The notes under the pieces were generated by a model, which was not told where the DNA came from, did no database searches, and saw only the letters and a list, made by a program, of their open reading frames with translations. The position numbers and the translations under genes are program-made. Shown one piece after another: positions 1 through 9,215 of a stretch of 64,000 bases of DNA. Source of the stretch: Pyrinomonadaceae bacterium (GTDB lineage Bacteria > Acidobacteriota > Blastocatellia > Pyrinomonadales > Pyrinomonadaceae); the NCBI GenBank assembly GCA_021463165.1, contig JAJTWY010000002.1:62001-126000 (forward strand), in the 5' to 3' direction. Position 1 is the stretch's first letter. Every line of letters begins with the position of its first letter.

Positions 1-2037
1 ATTGAGAAGAATACGAATACCAAGGTCGACACGAATCCTTTTGGTACCCAGGACGGAGTGCTCGACCCGTCATGGTCGCCGGACAGCAAATGGCTGACCT
101 ACGTAAAACAGCTCGACAACCGCCTGCGCGCCGTCTATCTATATTCGCTCGATAACGGCAAGGCGAGTCAGGTGACCGACGGCCTGGGCGATGCCCGCTA
201 CATTGTCTTCGATAAGGGCGGCAAATACGTCTTCTTTACAGCCAGTACCAATCTCGGGCCGACGATCAGCTTTGCCGACCTGACGGGCATCGCGCATCAA
301 ACGACTCGAAGTGTTTACGCGATCGTGCTGAGGAACGACATCCCGTCGCTGCTCGCACCTGAAAGCGATGAAGAAAAAATAGCGGCTGATCCGGCGCCTT
401 CGCCTTCACCCGGAGCATCGCCAACGGCCTCGCCGGCGCCGGCTGGCGGGCCGCCTGCGAAGAAAGGCCCCGAACCGGTTCGTATAGATCTCGACGGCAT
501 TGACCAGCGGGTCGTTGCCATCCCTGCGATCCCGACGCGAAACTTCAACGCGCTCTACGCCGGAAAGGCCGGCACGATCTACATCTCTGAGATCCCGCAA
601 GCCGCAACGGCGCCGGGCGTCACGATACATAAATACGATATCGACAAGCGTAAATTGGATGAGGTAAAAGCCGGCGTCAATGGTTTCCTCGTTTCGGCGA
701 ACGGAGAGAAGATGCTTTACCAGCAAGGCCAGGCATGGAATCTCGTCTCGACGACAGTTCCGGCCCGCCCCGGCGAAGGCATCGTCAAAACCGCCGATAT
801 GGAGGTCTATGTCGATCCTCGCGTCGAATGGAAGCAGATGTTCAACGAGATCTGGCGGGGCGAGCGCGATTTCTTTTACGATCCCGGCACACACGGCCTT
901 GATATCGAGAAAGCCAAGAAGCTCTATGCTCCCTATCTCGACGTGGTCGCCCATCGGGACGACCTCAACTATCTTTTCCGTGAGATGCTCAATCAGATCA
1001 CCGTCGGCCATATGTACATCGGCGGCGGCGATCAGCCACGGCCAACCTTCGTTCCGGGCGGCCTGCTCGGAGCCGATTACAAGATCGAGAATGGACGCTA
1101 CCGTTTTGCCCGGGTCTATAACGGCGAGAATTGGAACCCACAGCTTCGAGCACCGCTGACCGCGCCCGGCGTAAATGTGAAAGCGGGTGATTACCTGCTC
1201 GCCGTAAGGGGCCGTAACCTGACCTCGGCAGACAATATCTATCACGCGTTTGAAAGCACTTCCGGCAGGCAGATCGTGATCAAGGTCGGGCCAAATCCGG
1301 ACGGCAGCGGTTCTCGCGAGGTGACAGTCGTACCGATCGCAAATGAGAACGGGCTGCGAAATCTGGCATGGATCGAGGACAACCGCCGGGCCGTCGACAA
1401 ACTCAGCGGCGGGCGGCTTGGCTACGTCTATATCCCTAACACCGGCGGCGGCGGCTATACGAGCTTCAACCGCTATTTCTTCGCACAGACAAATAAACAC
1501 GGAGCAGTGATCGACGAGCGTTTTAACGGAGGCGGCTCGCTGGCGGACTATGTGGTCGAATACCTCAGCCGTCAGCAGTTGGCCCGCCTGGCCTTTCGCG
1601 ACGGCAAGGACTGGAACGTCCCGGCCGGTGCGATCTACGGGCCTAAGGCGATGCTGATCAATGAGTTAGCAGGCTCGGGCGGCGACGCGATGCCCTGGTT
1701 CTTCCGAAAGTTGAAGGTCGGGCCGCTGGTCGGAAAACGCACCTGGGGAGGCCTCATCGCCGCGTTCGGAATTCCACCGCTTATGGACGGCGGCAGCATC
1801 CGCGCGCCGAACGGTGCAGTTTACGGCCTCAACGGCGAATGGGAAGTTGAGAACGTCGGCGTCGCCCCCGATATTGAAGTTGAATTCGACCCTGCGCTCT
1901 GGCGTCAGGGCCGCGACCCGCAGATCGAAAAAGCGGTCGAATGGCTGCTCGCCGAACTGAAGAAGAATCCGCCCAAGGAATTCAAGCGGCCGCCATACCC
2001 GGATTATCACAAGGGCTCGCCGCTGGGTAAGCCGTAG
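1..2037 (+). CDS. Tricorn-like S41 peptidase, C-terminal part (5' end outside window)
   Basis: The reading frame is open from base 1, so the true start lies upstream and this is the 3' part of the gene. It begins in beta-propeller-like repeats (DPSWSPDSKW, a TolB/tricorn motif). A Pro/Ala/Ser-rich linker follows near nt 390-470, then the tricorn core, a PDZ-like segment, and an S41 serine-protease domain. The S41 block AGSGGDAMPW places the probable nucleophile Ser at codon 1675-1677. This family degrades oligopeptides. Upstream exons of the propeller and any signal peptide cannot be seen. A GTG at 58 could be mistaken for a start, but the propeller homology continues upstream of it. Confidence 0.88.
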   Translation: MEKNTNTKVDTNPFGTQDGVLDPSWSPDSKWLTYVKQLDNRLRAVYLYSLDNGKASQVTDGLGDARYIVFDKGGKYVFFTASTNLGPTISFADLTGIAHQTTRSVYAIVLRNDIPSLLAPESDEEKIAADPAPSPSPGASPTASPAPAGGPPAKKGPEPVRIDLDGIDQRVVAIPAIPTRNFNALYAGKAGTIYISEIPQAATAPGVTIHKYDIDKRKLDEVKAGVNGFLVSANGEKMLYQQGQAWNLVSTTVPARPGEGIVKTADMEVYVDPRVEWKQMFNEIWRGERDFFYDPGTHGLDIEKAKKLYAPYLDVVAHRDDLNYLFREMLNQITVGHMYIGGGDQPRPTFVPGGLLGADYKIENGRYRFARVYNGENWNPQLRAPLTAPGVNVKAGDYLLAVRGRNLTSADNIYHAFESTSGRQIVIKVGPNPDGSGSREVTVVPIANENGLRNLAWIEDNRRAVDKLSGGRLGYVYIPNTGGGGYTSFNRYFFAQTNKHGAVIDERFNGGGSLADYVVEYLSRQQLARLAFRDGKDWNVPAGAIYGPKAMLINELAGSGGDAMPWFFRKLKVGPLVGKRTWGGLIAAFGIPPLMDGGSIRAPNGAVYGLNGEWEVENVGVAPDIEVEFDPALWRQGRDPQIEKAVEWLLAELKKNPPKEFKRPPYPDYHKGSPLGKP

Positions 2038-2040
2038 CGG

Positions 2041-2205
2041 AGAATCGCCTTCTCAGTGAATTCAAAAAGATCCTGGCTCTAGCCCGACATTTGGCTAAAG
2101 CCGGGGAAATGCTGGATATCTACCCACTAGCTAAAGCTAGCGGCAAGTCATTCGAAACCCCAGGAGCCGTCGAGCATGCTGCATTTATTCGACGGGTGAT
2201 CGCGG
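2041..2205. repeat. Intergenic palindrome-rich repeat region
   Basis: This spacer holds short inverted repeats. One is the perfect 6-2-6 palindrome CTAGCTAAAGCTAG at 2127-2140. The other is a CCGGCTTTAGCC-like motif around 2085-2106. It looks like a dispersed intergenic repeat rather than coding sequence. No gene is supported. Confidence 0.4.
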
Positions 2206-2595
2206 TTAGTAGCGCCAATAGGGATCGTAGTAGCCCATCGCATCGAGATCATCGATGTCAAGACTGATCATTATCCGGTCGATCTCTTCGTGACCGAACA
2301 TATCCCGTTTATCGCCGATCTGGCCAGCGATCCGAAGCCGGATCTCCCACTCGCCTTCCCTTCGCGAATATATCTTCATCCATTCCTTGTATCCGATCTT
2401 ATAGATACAGTGGCCGAAAAGTTCGCGGAAAATCCGGTCGGCCTTGTAACCGAATTCGACCTTCCAACGGTACCTTTCGCGGTCGGGGAATGACTCAAGG
2501 CTGTCAATTATCCACAGCAGGATCCTTTCGGGGACTACCTTTAAGCCATCGGGCGTGCAAACATAAAACCCATCAAATCCGTCGGGACGTTTCAT
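2206..2595 (-). CDS. Hypothetical protein, 129 aa, coupled to a restriction-modification gene remnant
   Basis: I do not recognise this family. The protein is soluble, charged and rich in aromatic residues, with no signal peptide or membrane segment, and it ends in a Tyr/Trp-rich tail. Its ATG (2593-2595) overlaps by ATGA the stop codon of the restriction-modification gene remnant at 2592-2681. It was therefore once translated as the gene immediately downstream of a type IIG-like enzyme. That position suggests a role linked to the restriction system (inference). It could also be an unrelated passenger. The remnant upstream may have cost it its normal expression. Confidence 0.6.
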   Translation of the reverse strand: MKRPDGFDGFYVCTPDGLKVVPERILLWIIDSLESFPDRERYRWKVEFGYKADRIFRELFGHCIYKIGYKEWMKIYSRREGEWEIRLRIAGQIGDKRDMFGHEEIDRIMISLDIDDLDAMGYYDPYWRY

Positions 2596-2681
2596 GACCT
2601 CTCAATTAACGCGATCTCGTCGGGCGTCAGATCGTAGAGCCTATAGACGGCGTTGTCGATTGTGTGCTCAAGCATGCCGCA
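2592..2681 (-). pseudogene. Remnant of the 3' end of a second type IIG-like RM gene
   Basis: The minus strand encodes the last 29 codons of a protein whose end is nearly the same as that of the intact restriction-modification gene at 2931-5966. Both contain LEHTIDNAVY, then R or K, then LYDLTPDEI. In the shared core of about 58 nt the two copies differ at about six positions, mostly synonymous. They therefore diverged as coding sequences and are not a fresh duplication. An in-frame TAA immediately precedes the remnant, so it cannot be expressed from further upstream. Confidence 0.75.
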
Positions 2682-2771
2682 TTAAAAACCCCGGTCACTC
2701 TCGATCCTTTCCGCGTTTCGCGGCGTATAGCCCACGTTGTTTACGGCGTGGTACGGTTCGTCGTATTTTTT

Positions 2772-2898
2772 GGTAGGGCGATTTATCGTCCTTAATTCCG
2801 GCGGCTTAAGCCAGGAATGGTAAGGACGTTGAAACGCCCTGGTCGCGATTTTCGAGCCATTTTCCACGCCCTGAAGGGACGTGGCTATTTGCCCTACC
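2772..2898. repeat. 127-bp MITE/REP-like palindromic element
   Basis: The element is bounded by the perfect 8-bp inverted repeats GGTAGGGC (2772-2779) and GCCCTACC (2891-2898). Similarity between the arms continues further inward. An internal hairpin is formed by CCTTAATTCC (2790-2799) and GGAATGGTAAGG (2814-2825). It lies between the RM gene and the remnant of its homologue and contains no convincing gene. It could be a non-autonomous mobile element. No clear target-site duplication is visible. Confidence 0.5.
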
Positions 2899-2930
2899 GG
2901 CGAAGCCAACAGATAAATCCAATCGTGCGA

Positions 2931-5900
2931 TCACGCGTTTTCGATCAATTTTATCTCGTCCGGCGTCAGATCGTAGAGCTTATAGACGGCATTGTCGATA
3001 GTGTGTTCGAGCGAATCACACTTGCCCTCCCAAAAATCGCGGTCGCTCTCACTCACCGCCTCGTTCAACTTAACCTTCGCCTCCAGAATCTGCTCGACCG
3101 AACGGACAATGAGATCGCGCAGGGCCGCGAGCGGGGGAAAATCACCGTCCATCATTCGGATCGGCATCTGCTCCACGTATTGTGTAAAAAATCGCAAATA
3201 TCCTCCACGGACAAGGGAAGTGACATTACAGTAGAAAAAATAGAAAACGGATGAGTTCAGTAATCCAAGAAGATAGCGATCATCCTTCGCGATCATGTAT
3301 CCTGTGTTCGCGAAATAGAATCCGGCAACATCATATGTAAAATTTCCACGTTCCGAAATGTCCGGGAAAAGTACTTTTGGCGTTTCAAATTGACTGTAGT
3401 AATCGCACGCCCGCAGTTCCCACCAATAATCTCCCTTATCGCCTCGTGCCTCAGCCGCTTTTGCGAAGGGAGCCAGATAGCCGGCTATTGCCGGAAATGT
3501 ACTTATGAACCACTGCCACGGGTCTTTGCCTATGATGTTCTTGTTAGTAAACCCTTTCGGGATCGAGATCAAGAACTTCTTTGCGGTCGGCGTTGCATAG
3601 CGTTTAATGTCGCGACCAGCAAGGAATGGCTTTATCAATTCAGCACTACGCGCATCTTCTGCAATTAAACGATCCTTCGTCTCCGCGTCAATAACAAATG
3701 CCTCATTGAGACCTGTTAGTACGCCACGATATATCTCACCATTAACATATTCACCAAGAGGCTTACCCCAGGCTCGGAGTTTCGACATCAGCTTCTGGGC
3801 GTTTTCATCCGCGAGCGTCCAGCCGCGGTCGTCGAGCATTTCCTGATTAACAACGATCTGGTTATCGGCAATGTATTCGGCAAGTTCACGGCCACCAAAG
3901 TCGAGCGTTTCAACGTTGACGGCGCGAAACGTCTGATCGGCTACGCGGTTGGTAACCCGCATGATACACGGATATGCGGCCACGCCCTTAAACACTGGAA
4001 GATCGTTGAAATCGATGATCTCGAGTATGTCTTTCTTAGCAAGAAAGCGACGAAGTGGTGCCCCGAAATTGGCACGCATCCAGCCGTTAGAAACAATTAT
4101 CCCGAAATTGCCATCGGGGTGAAGTATCTGGAAGTAGCGTTCGAGGAAATACGTATAAAGATCGGCAATCCCGTGGTAAACCTCATATTTCTTCTTGAAA
4201 TACGTTTTGAGATGGCTAAGTTGTTCCTGTCGAACATACGGTGGGTTGCCGACGATGGCATCGAAGCCGCCGTTTCGCATAATTTCTGGAAACTTGGCAG
4301 AAAAACTCATCGGGTTTAGCTTCCGTTCTTTCTCGGCATCGAGCCGTTCGAAGAGATCGCCGCCGGTTATGTCCCAATCGACGAGGGCGTTGCCGCAGAC
4401 GATGTTGTTTGTGAGCGTCGGGAGCATCGCTTTTCGCGTCGTGTCCCAGAGGCCGCGTTTGGTGGCGAGCGTTTCTTCTTCCAGCAGCTTCAGGTACAAC
4501 GAAAGCTGCGTCACCTCGTGAGCCTGACGGTCGATATCAACGCCGTAAACGTTATTAACGAGTATTTCCTTCTTCTGCTCGAACGACAGATGAAACGTGC
4601 CGTCCTCATTTACGATACAGCCCGCCTCCCGCGCCTCTTTCACGTTCCCCTTGCGGTTGTAATATTCCGTGTGCCACTGCAAAAGGTATTCGTAAACACC
4701 GAGCAGGAATGATCCCGACCCGCAGGCAATATCCGCGAACCGCATCTTGGCAACGTCCGCAGGAGCTTTACCTTTTACCAGTTCCCCGACAGTGTTTTCG
4801 ACAATGTATTTGACGATATATTGCGGCGTGTAGAATACTCCGCCCGCTTTTCGCACCTCCGGCTTTGGCTCGACCACGGCGCGTTTGGCGGTGACGGTGA
4901 TTACGTTGCCCAGAAACCGCTCGTAAATACTGCCGAGAATGTGTATCGGTATGTAATTGAAGTGATACGGCGAACGATCACTCGCGAGTTCGTCGCAAAT
5001 CGATAGAAAGACACGGTCATCGACCTGAAAAGCCGCCGAATCGATGATCCCGTGTTCCTTGAAGATAATTCCGTTGTAGCTTTTGTCGAATTCACGCGAC
5101 TTCGCGATGAACTGCTGCCATGCACTCCGCGCATTTGCGAACTTATCTATGATCGTTTCCTGCTCGATCACTTTGTCTTCAAGGAAACGGATAAAGATGA
5201 GTCGGTCCAGCGTCCGTTGAACGGCTTCGGTCAGATCGTCGCTGCCGAGATGGTGATTCTTTCGCTTAAACATTCTCGCGAGTTCGACGCGAAATCGTTC
5301 AAGCATCGCGAGAAACGATTCGTCGACCTCTTGATAGCCGTCAGTGTGGAGCTTTCGCTGGACAACGCGGCCTTTCGGCTTTGGAAGAGTCTTGGAATAC
5401 TCGGCCAGAGCACCCTGTTCGACCGCATCACGGCCGAAAAGGTAATAAAGCTTGGCGAACTTCTCCGGATCGCGAAAATCTGTGTAGTGAAACTTAAGAT
5501 GTATCTGTTTCTGAGCCGTTGCGATGTCAGGCCGGAAGCGGCAGTCCATCACGTGAAGCTGTTCGAAGTCAGTAATGATAGACAGACTCGCCCGCGAACT
5601 GCTGTATGCATAGCGGATTATCTGGAAACAGTTCTCAGGCGTGCCGATATCGACCGACGGCTTTTTGGCTTCAACAAAAAAATGAACGTCGCGGAAGTTC
5701 GGAGCGAGAGCGAATGAATAATCTGCCTTCTTAACACGCTCCGCAACTGTCACGCTCTTCTCAACCTTAACTTCCTGCGCGTAAGGATTGCGCTGAACCT
5801 CGTGATTTACGTCCCAACCAAGCGCGATGAAGAACTTGTCGATGAAGTCCTTTCGCACCGAAGCTTCGTCGTACTGAGGGCGTTTGTAATGCGTGAAGTC

Positions 5901-5966
5901 TTTTTCGAAGTTCTGAACCAGATCAACGACGACCGCATGCGCTGTATCGAAATCTTTTGGAATCAT
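2931..5966 (-). CDS. Type IIG-like restriction endonuclease/N6-adenine methyltransferase
   Basis: This 1011-aa single-chain enzyme is predicted to methylate and cut DNA. The N-terminus has a PD-(D/E)xK-type nuclease signature (Asp82, then Glu99-Ala-Lys101 in FFVEAKKPS). A helical connector follows. The gamma-class N6-adenine methyltransferase has motif X (GVFYTPQYIVKYIV, residues 376-389), motif I (DIACGSGSF, 412-420) and motif IV (NPPY, 574-577). The C-terminal third resembles a TaqI-type target-recognition domain. No separate specificity or restriction subunit is adjacent. The start is the ATG at 5964-5966. The recognition sequence cannot be read from here. Confidence 0.9.
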   Translation of the reverse strand: MIPKDFDTAHAVVVDLVQNFEKDFTHYKRPQYDEASVRKDFIDKFFIALGWDVNHEVQRNPYAQEVKVEKSVTVAERVKKADYSFALAPNFRDVHFFVEAKKPSVDIGTPENCFQIIRYAYSSSRASLSIITDFEQLHVMDCRFRPDIATAQKQIHLKFHYTDFRDPEKFAKLYYLFGRDAVEQGALAEYSKTLPKPKGRVVQRKLHTDGYQEVDESFLAMLERFRVELARMFKRKNHHLGSDDLTEAVQRTLDRLIFIRFLEDKVIEQETIIDKFANARSAWQQFIAKSREFDKSYNGIIFKEHGIIDSAAFQVDDRVFLSICDELASDRSPYHFNYIPIHILGSIYERFLGNVITVTAKRAVVEPKPEVRKAGGVFYTPQYIVKYIVENTVGELVKGKAPADVAKMRFADIACGSGSFLLGVYEYLLQWHTEYYNRKGNVKEAREAGCIVNEDGTFHLSFEQKKEILVNNVYGVDIDRQAHEVTQLSLYLKLLEEETLATKRGLWDTTRKAMLPTLTNNIVCGNALVDWDITGGDLFERLDAEKERKLNPMSFSAKFPEIMRNGGFDAIVGNPPYVRQEQLSHLKTYFKKKYEVYHGIADLYTYFLERYFQILHPDGNFGIIVSNGWMRANFGAPLRRFLAKKDILEIIDFNDLPVFKGVAAYPCIMRVTNRVADQTFRAVNVETLDFGGRELAEYIADNQIVVNQEMLDDRGWTLADENAQKLMSKLRAWGKPLGEYVNGEIYRGVLTGLNEAFVIDAETKDRLIAEDARSAELIKPFLAGRDIKRYATPTAKKFLISIPKGFTNKNIIGKDPWQWFISTFPAIAGYLAPFAKAAEARGDKGDYWWELRACDYYSQFETPKVLFPDISERGNFTYDVAGFYFANTGYMIAKDDRYLLGLLNSSVFYFFYCNVTSLVRGGYLRFFTQYVEQMPIRMMDGDFPPLAALRDLIVRSVEQILEAKVKLNEAVSESDRDFWEGKCDSLEHTIDNAVYKLYDLTPDEIKLIENA

Positions 5967-6150
5967 GGAAATTGCTTGATGAAATTTAGCATTAGGCGGC
6001 CAACCGCGTCCATCAAATGACCGCGGTCATCTATTTTCCTCCGGGCAGCCTAAGATAAAATCCCGGAAAACTTCACGGCAGTGTCTTAAGACACGGACGC
6101 TTTCTGGACACCCTTGCTACCGCGCGGGTTTCTACCTTATCCTTTAACCA

Positions 6151-7995
6151 ATGTCCTATCAGGTGATCGCACGGAAATGGCGGCCGCAGACTTTTGAGGA
6201 AGTCACCGGCCAGGAGGTGATTACGCAGACGCTGCGTAACGCTCTCGAATACGACCGTTTGCATCACGCTTATCTGTTTTCCGGTGCCAGAGGCGTCGGC
6301 AAAACGACGACGGCGCGCATTCTCGCAAAGGCCCTCAACTGTCACAAGACTGACGGCAAACCAAACCTGACGCCGTGCAGATCGGACGACCCGACGGCTT
6401 GTCCGTCATGCATCGAGATATCGGAGAGCCGTTCGATGGATGTGCTCGAGATTGACGCGGCATCGCATACGGGCATCGACGATGTTCGCGGGACGATCAT
6501 CGACGGCATAAATTTCAACCCCGCACGTGACCGCTACAAGGTCTTCATCATCGACGAGGTCCACCAGCTATCAAAACCGGCGTTCAATGCATTGCTAAAA
6601 ACACTGGAAGAGCCGCCGGCGAACGTAGTTTTCGTCATGGCAACGACCGAGCTGCACAAAGTGCCCGAAACGATCCTTTCGCGGTGTCAGGAGTTTGAGT
6701 TCAGGACGATCGCGATCCAGAAGATTTTCGACCGGTTAAAGCTGATCGCCGACGCGGAGAAGATAGATATCTCGGACGACGCGCTTCGCGAGATAGCCCG
6801 TTCGGGCGAAGGCTCGATGCGGGATGCGCAGTCCAATTTTGATCAGGTGATCAGCTTTTCAGGCGAGAAGATAACCACGCAGGACGTTACGAACGCTCTC
6901 GGGCTTGCGGGGGTCGAGATCCTCTCGAAGGCGATGGCGGCTATCTCGGAACGCCAGCCGAAAGCCGCACTCGAGGTCGTTGACAACCTGATAAGCCGGG
7001 GGCACGATCTGCGAAACTTCTGCCGCGACCTGCTGGGGCTTTTCCGTGATCTGCTCGTCTTCAAGGTCACCGACGGCGACGAAAGCCTGTATGAAGGAGC
7101 CGTGTTCTCAACAACCGAGCTCGGGGCTCTCGCCGAACCATTTTCCGGGGCCGACCTGCTGCGGTTCTTCAACTCACTCGCCGAAACCGAAGCGTCGCTG
7201 CGCAAAGCCGTACATCCGCGCTATGTCCTCGAAATGGGCCTCGTCAAGCTGATCGAGATGCGAAAGCTTGCGACCATCGAGAGCATTCTTGAACGGCTCG
7301 ACGCATTGGCACCGGGAGCGACCACAGTGACTGGCTCGGCAGCTGCGGAAAAAAAAACTCTGAAGGTTGAGATCCCTACGCGGCCGGCAGCTGCGGAAAA
7401 AGACGCATTCGAAACTGTCGCGCGGCAATCAGCGGAGGCCGCGGCCCGACCGCACCGCGAGCCGCACCCCGTATCGCCGGACGACGAAATTAGCTTCGAT
7501 GAGAATATCATCGAAGACTCCCCGTTCTCGACAAGTGAGATCTTCGAGAGTGAACCGCCGCCACCGAAGCCGGATGTCCTAAACTCGATCAGGCCGCCGG
7601 TGATCAGGCTGCCGCCGCTTAGCTCGGACGAGCTGGAACACTTCGACGACAAACGGCTTGATGACGGTTTCGAGGAAAAACTTTCGGTCACCGGTGACCG
7701 TCTGATGCCGCTGGCCGGCGCAAAGACGATCGTCAAACTCTTGCTCGAGGAGACGACCCCAAAGCCGGTCGCCTACAGGGTGAACAAGAACGGCGCGGCC
7801 GCCGCACCGGCGTTCGATGTCGCAAAACTGAAAGCGGAGTTGGCCCCGGAGGAACCCGATGTAGAGCTTCCCGTTCTCGGGCCCGATCCGACCGAGGATG
7901 AGTTGCTCGCCTATGCAAAGGCACATCCGGCAGTGCGGTCGGCAATGAGGGTCTTCCGCGGAAAGATCATTGGGGTCACGAAGGTTACTGGATAG
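6151..7995 (+). CDS. dnaX: DNA polymerase III subunit gamma/tau
   Basis: This is the clamp-loader ATPase of the replisome, 614 aa. The Walker A motif is GARGVGKTTTAR. It is followed by the zinc-binding cysteines typical of DnaX (Cys in ALNC, then TACPSC), by DEVHQLS, and by the arginine-finger SRC motif (ILSRCQEF). Domains I-III fill about residues 1-375. The rest is a low-complexity, acidic tau-type tail. A run of nine A at 7349-7357 (codons 400-403) lies just after domain III. A slip in either direction meets a stop within five codons, which would give a gamma-like product of about 403-406 residues. Confidence 0.96.
   Translation: MSYQVIARKWRPQTFEEVTGQEVITQTLRNALEYDRLHHAYLFSGARGVGKTTTARILAKALNCHKTDGKPNLTPCRSDDPTACPSCIEISESRSMDVLEIDAASHTGIDDVRGTIIDGINFNPARDRYKVFIIDEVHQLSKPAFNALLKTLEEPPANVVFVMATTELHKVPETILSRCQEFEFRTIAIQKIFDRLKLIADAEKIDISDDALREIARSGEGSMRDAQSNFDQVISFSGEKITTQDVTNALGLAGVEILSKAMAAISERQPKAALEVVDNLISRGHDLRNFCRDLLGLFRDLLVFKVTDGDESLYEGAVFSTTELGALAEPFSGADLLRFFNSLAETEASLRKAVHPRYVLEMGLVKLIEMRKLATIESILERLDALAPGATTVTGSAAAEKKTLKVEIPTRPAAAEKDAFETVARQSAEAAARPHREPHPVSPDDEISFDENIIEDSPFSTSEIFESEPPPPKPDVLNSIRPPVIRLPPLSSDELEHFDDKRLDDGFEEKLSVTGDRLMPLAGAKTIVKLLLEETTPKPVAYRVNKNGAAAAPAFDVAKLKAELAPEEPDVELPVLGPDPTEDELLAYAKAHPAVRSAMRVFRGKIIGVTKVTG
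7349..7357 (+). promoter_or_regulatory. A9 slippery run within dnaX (candidate gamma/tau switch)
   Basis: Nine consecutive A residues sit in the frame GAA AAA AAA ACT. One extra A gives Asn-Ser-Glu-Gly and then TGA at 7368-7370. One missing A gives Leu and then TGA at 7361-7363. Thermus dnaX is known to make gamma by transcriptional slippage on such an A run, and E. coli dnaX by ribosomal -1 frameshifting. I see no obvious internal Shine-Dalgarno sequence. A 17-nt direct repeat (7337-7353 and 7385-7401) surrounds the site. Confidence 0.55.
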
Positions 7996-8040
7996 CAGAA
8001 TTTGAATCGCAAAAATATCGGAAAATGTTCAGTGCAAAGA

Positions 8041-8056
8041 CGCTAACGTCTTAGCG
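8041..8056 (+). terminator. Possible terminator hairpin downstream of dnaX
   Basis: There is a perfect 6-bp stem (CGCTAA, loop CGTC, TTAGCG). A T8 run follows at 8077-8084. The gap between stem and T run is about 20 nt, so this is a weak candidate. Confidence 0.3.
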
Positions 8057-8179
8057 GTCCTGGCGTATTTGCGTTATTTTTTTTAGTGAGATCTAGATGG
8101 GTTGTTCCGGGGCTAAGGCAATCGAAAGAGTAACCGAACTTCCCCATTCGCTTTTCGTAATACATGCTTGATCTGGCAT

Positions 8180-9097
8180 ATGCCGCGATCGATGAGAAAT
8201 AGATATTTGCCTTCACGAACAAAGCTGCTGGCCGCCTCGATGGTGGTCCTGCTCTCGGCTTTTCACATTCTCTCGCAGGATGCTGAATGGTCGATCAATC
8301 GGTCGCCGCTCCCTGAGCCGACCGGCTTTGTAAACGATTTCGCAGGGGTTATCGATGCCGGCACGAAAGCCGCGGTCGAAGCAAAACTCAAAGAACTTAA
8401 AGAAACGACGAACCCGTCGGTCGAGATCGCGGTTGCCGTTGTAAAAACGACGGGCGACCGGCCGATATTTGACTATTCGCTGGCCGTTGCGCGCGGCTGG
8501 AAGATAGGATCGAAGGAAGACGACAACCCGAGCGCCCTGCTCTTCGTCGCTATCGACGATCGAAAATACTTTACGCAGGTCAGCAAGGATCTCGAGGACG
8601 AACTTCCCGACGGCACCGTCGGCGGCCTTCAACGGCAGTACCTTGTGCCCGAATTTCGGAAGGGCAACTACGGCAAGGGCATTTCCGACACGATCGATGC
8701 TTATATAACCACGATCCGCAATAAAGGAAACGCACCGGTCGCAAAGCCGACACCGACGCCGCGTCCCGTCAGCGGCGGCATTTCGACCGGAGCTCTGTTC
8801 GGCATCTTCTGCTGCGCCATGATCATCATCATCGTCGGGCTCGCCATCCTTTCCTCTAGAAAGGGCGGCCGCTCGGCAAGCGACCGCGATCGATGGGGAG
8901 GCGGCGGATTCGGCGGCGGTGGCGATGCCGGCTCGAATATTACGTCAGCCGTAATAGGCGGCATTATCGGCTCGGCCCTTTCTGGCGGATCATCAAGCTC
9001 GTCGAGCGATTGGGGCAGCTCGTCCGGCGGTTCTGACTGGGGCGGATTCGGCGGCGGTGGCGACTTTGGCGGCGGCGGAGCGGGAGGAGACTGGTAG
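8180..9097 (+). CDS. TPM-domain (YgcG-like) exported membrane protein
   Basis: The N-terminal signal or anchor segment contains LLAASMVVLLSAFHILS. A TPM domain follows (VNDFAGVIDAGT through GNYGKGISDTI), and then a Pro/Thr linker, a transmembrane helix (ALFGIFCCAMIIIIVGLAIL) and a Gly/Ser-rich tail ending GGGGAGGDW. This is the layout of YgcG-type proteins, which often lie near LemA. LemA is indeed two genes downstream. In-frame starts are TTG 8168, ATG 8180 and ATG 8192. None has a good ribosome-binding site. I prefer one of the ATGs. The exact biochemical role is unknown. Confidence 0.85.
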   Translation: MPRSMRNRYLPSRTKLLAASMVVLLSAFHILSQDAEWSINRSPLPEPTGFVNDFAGVIDAGTKAAVEAKLKELKETTNPSVEIAVAVVKTTGDRPIFDYSLAVARGWKIGSKEDDNPSALLFVAIDDRKYFTQVSKDLEDELPDGTVGGLQRQYLVPEFRKGNYGKGISDTIDAYITTIRNKGNAPVAKPTPTPRPVSGGISTGALFGIFCCAMIIIIVGLAILSSRKGGRSASDRDRWGGGGFGGGGDAGSNITSAVIGGIIGSALSGGSSSSSSDWGSSSGGSDWGGFGGGGDFGGGGAGGDW

Positions 9098-9186
9098 AGT
9101 CGGGTTTGCTCCGGATTTATGAGCTATCTCAAACAAGCAGAACTTCGAGACCATAAGTTCAAAGGGTCATAATAGAACCTCAAACC

Positions 9187-9207
9187 TCGAACTTCGAACT
9201 TCGAACC
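9187..9207 (+). repeat. Three tandem copies of a 7-bp unit (TCGAACT/C)
   Basis: Two perfect copies of TCGAACT and one TCGAACC lie in the spacer just before the nucleotidyltransferase-like gene. No function is assigned. Confidence 0.5.
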
Positions 9208-9215
9208 TGAAACAT

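Noticed and set aside
406-1500. Long minus-strand open frame inside the tricorn-like protease gene
   Set aside because: Antisense shadow of a high-GC gene. No start signal or family features, while the plus strand has clear protease motifs.
2682-2909. 75-codon minus-strand open frame in the palindromic element
   Set aside because: It coincides with the inverted-repeat element and has no ribosome-binding site. Repeat sequence rather than a gene.
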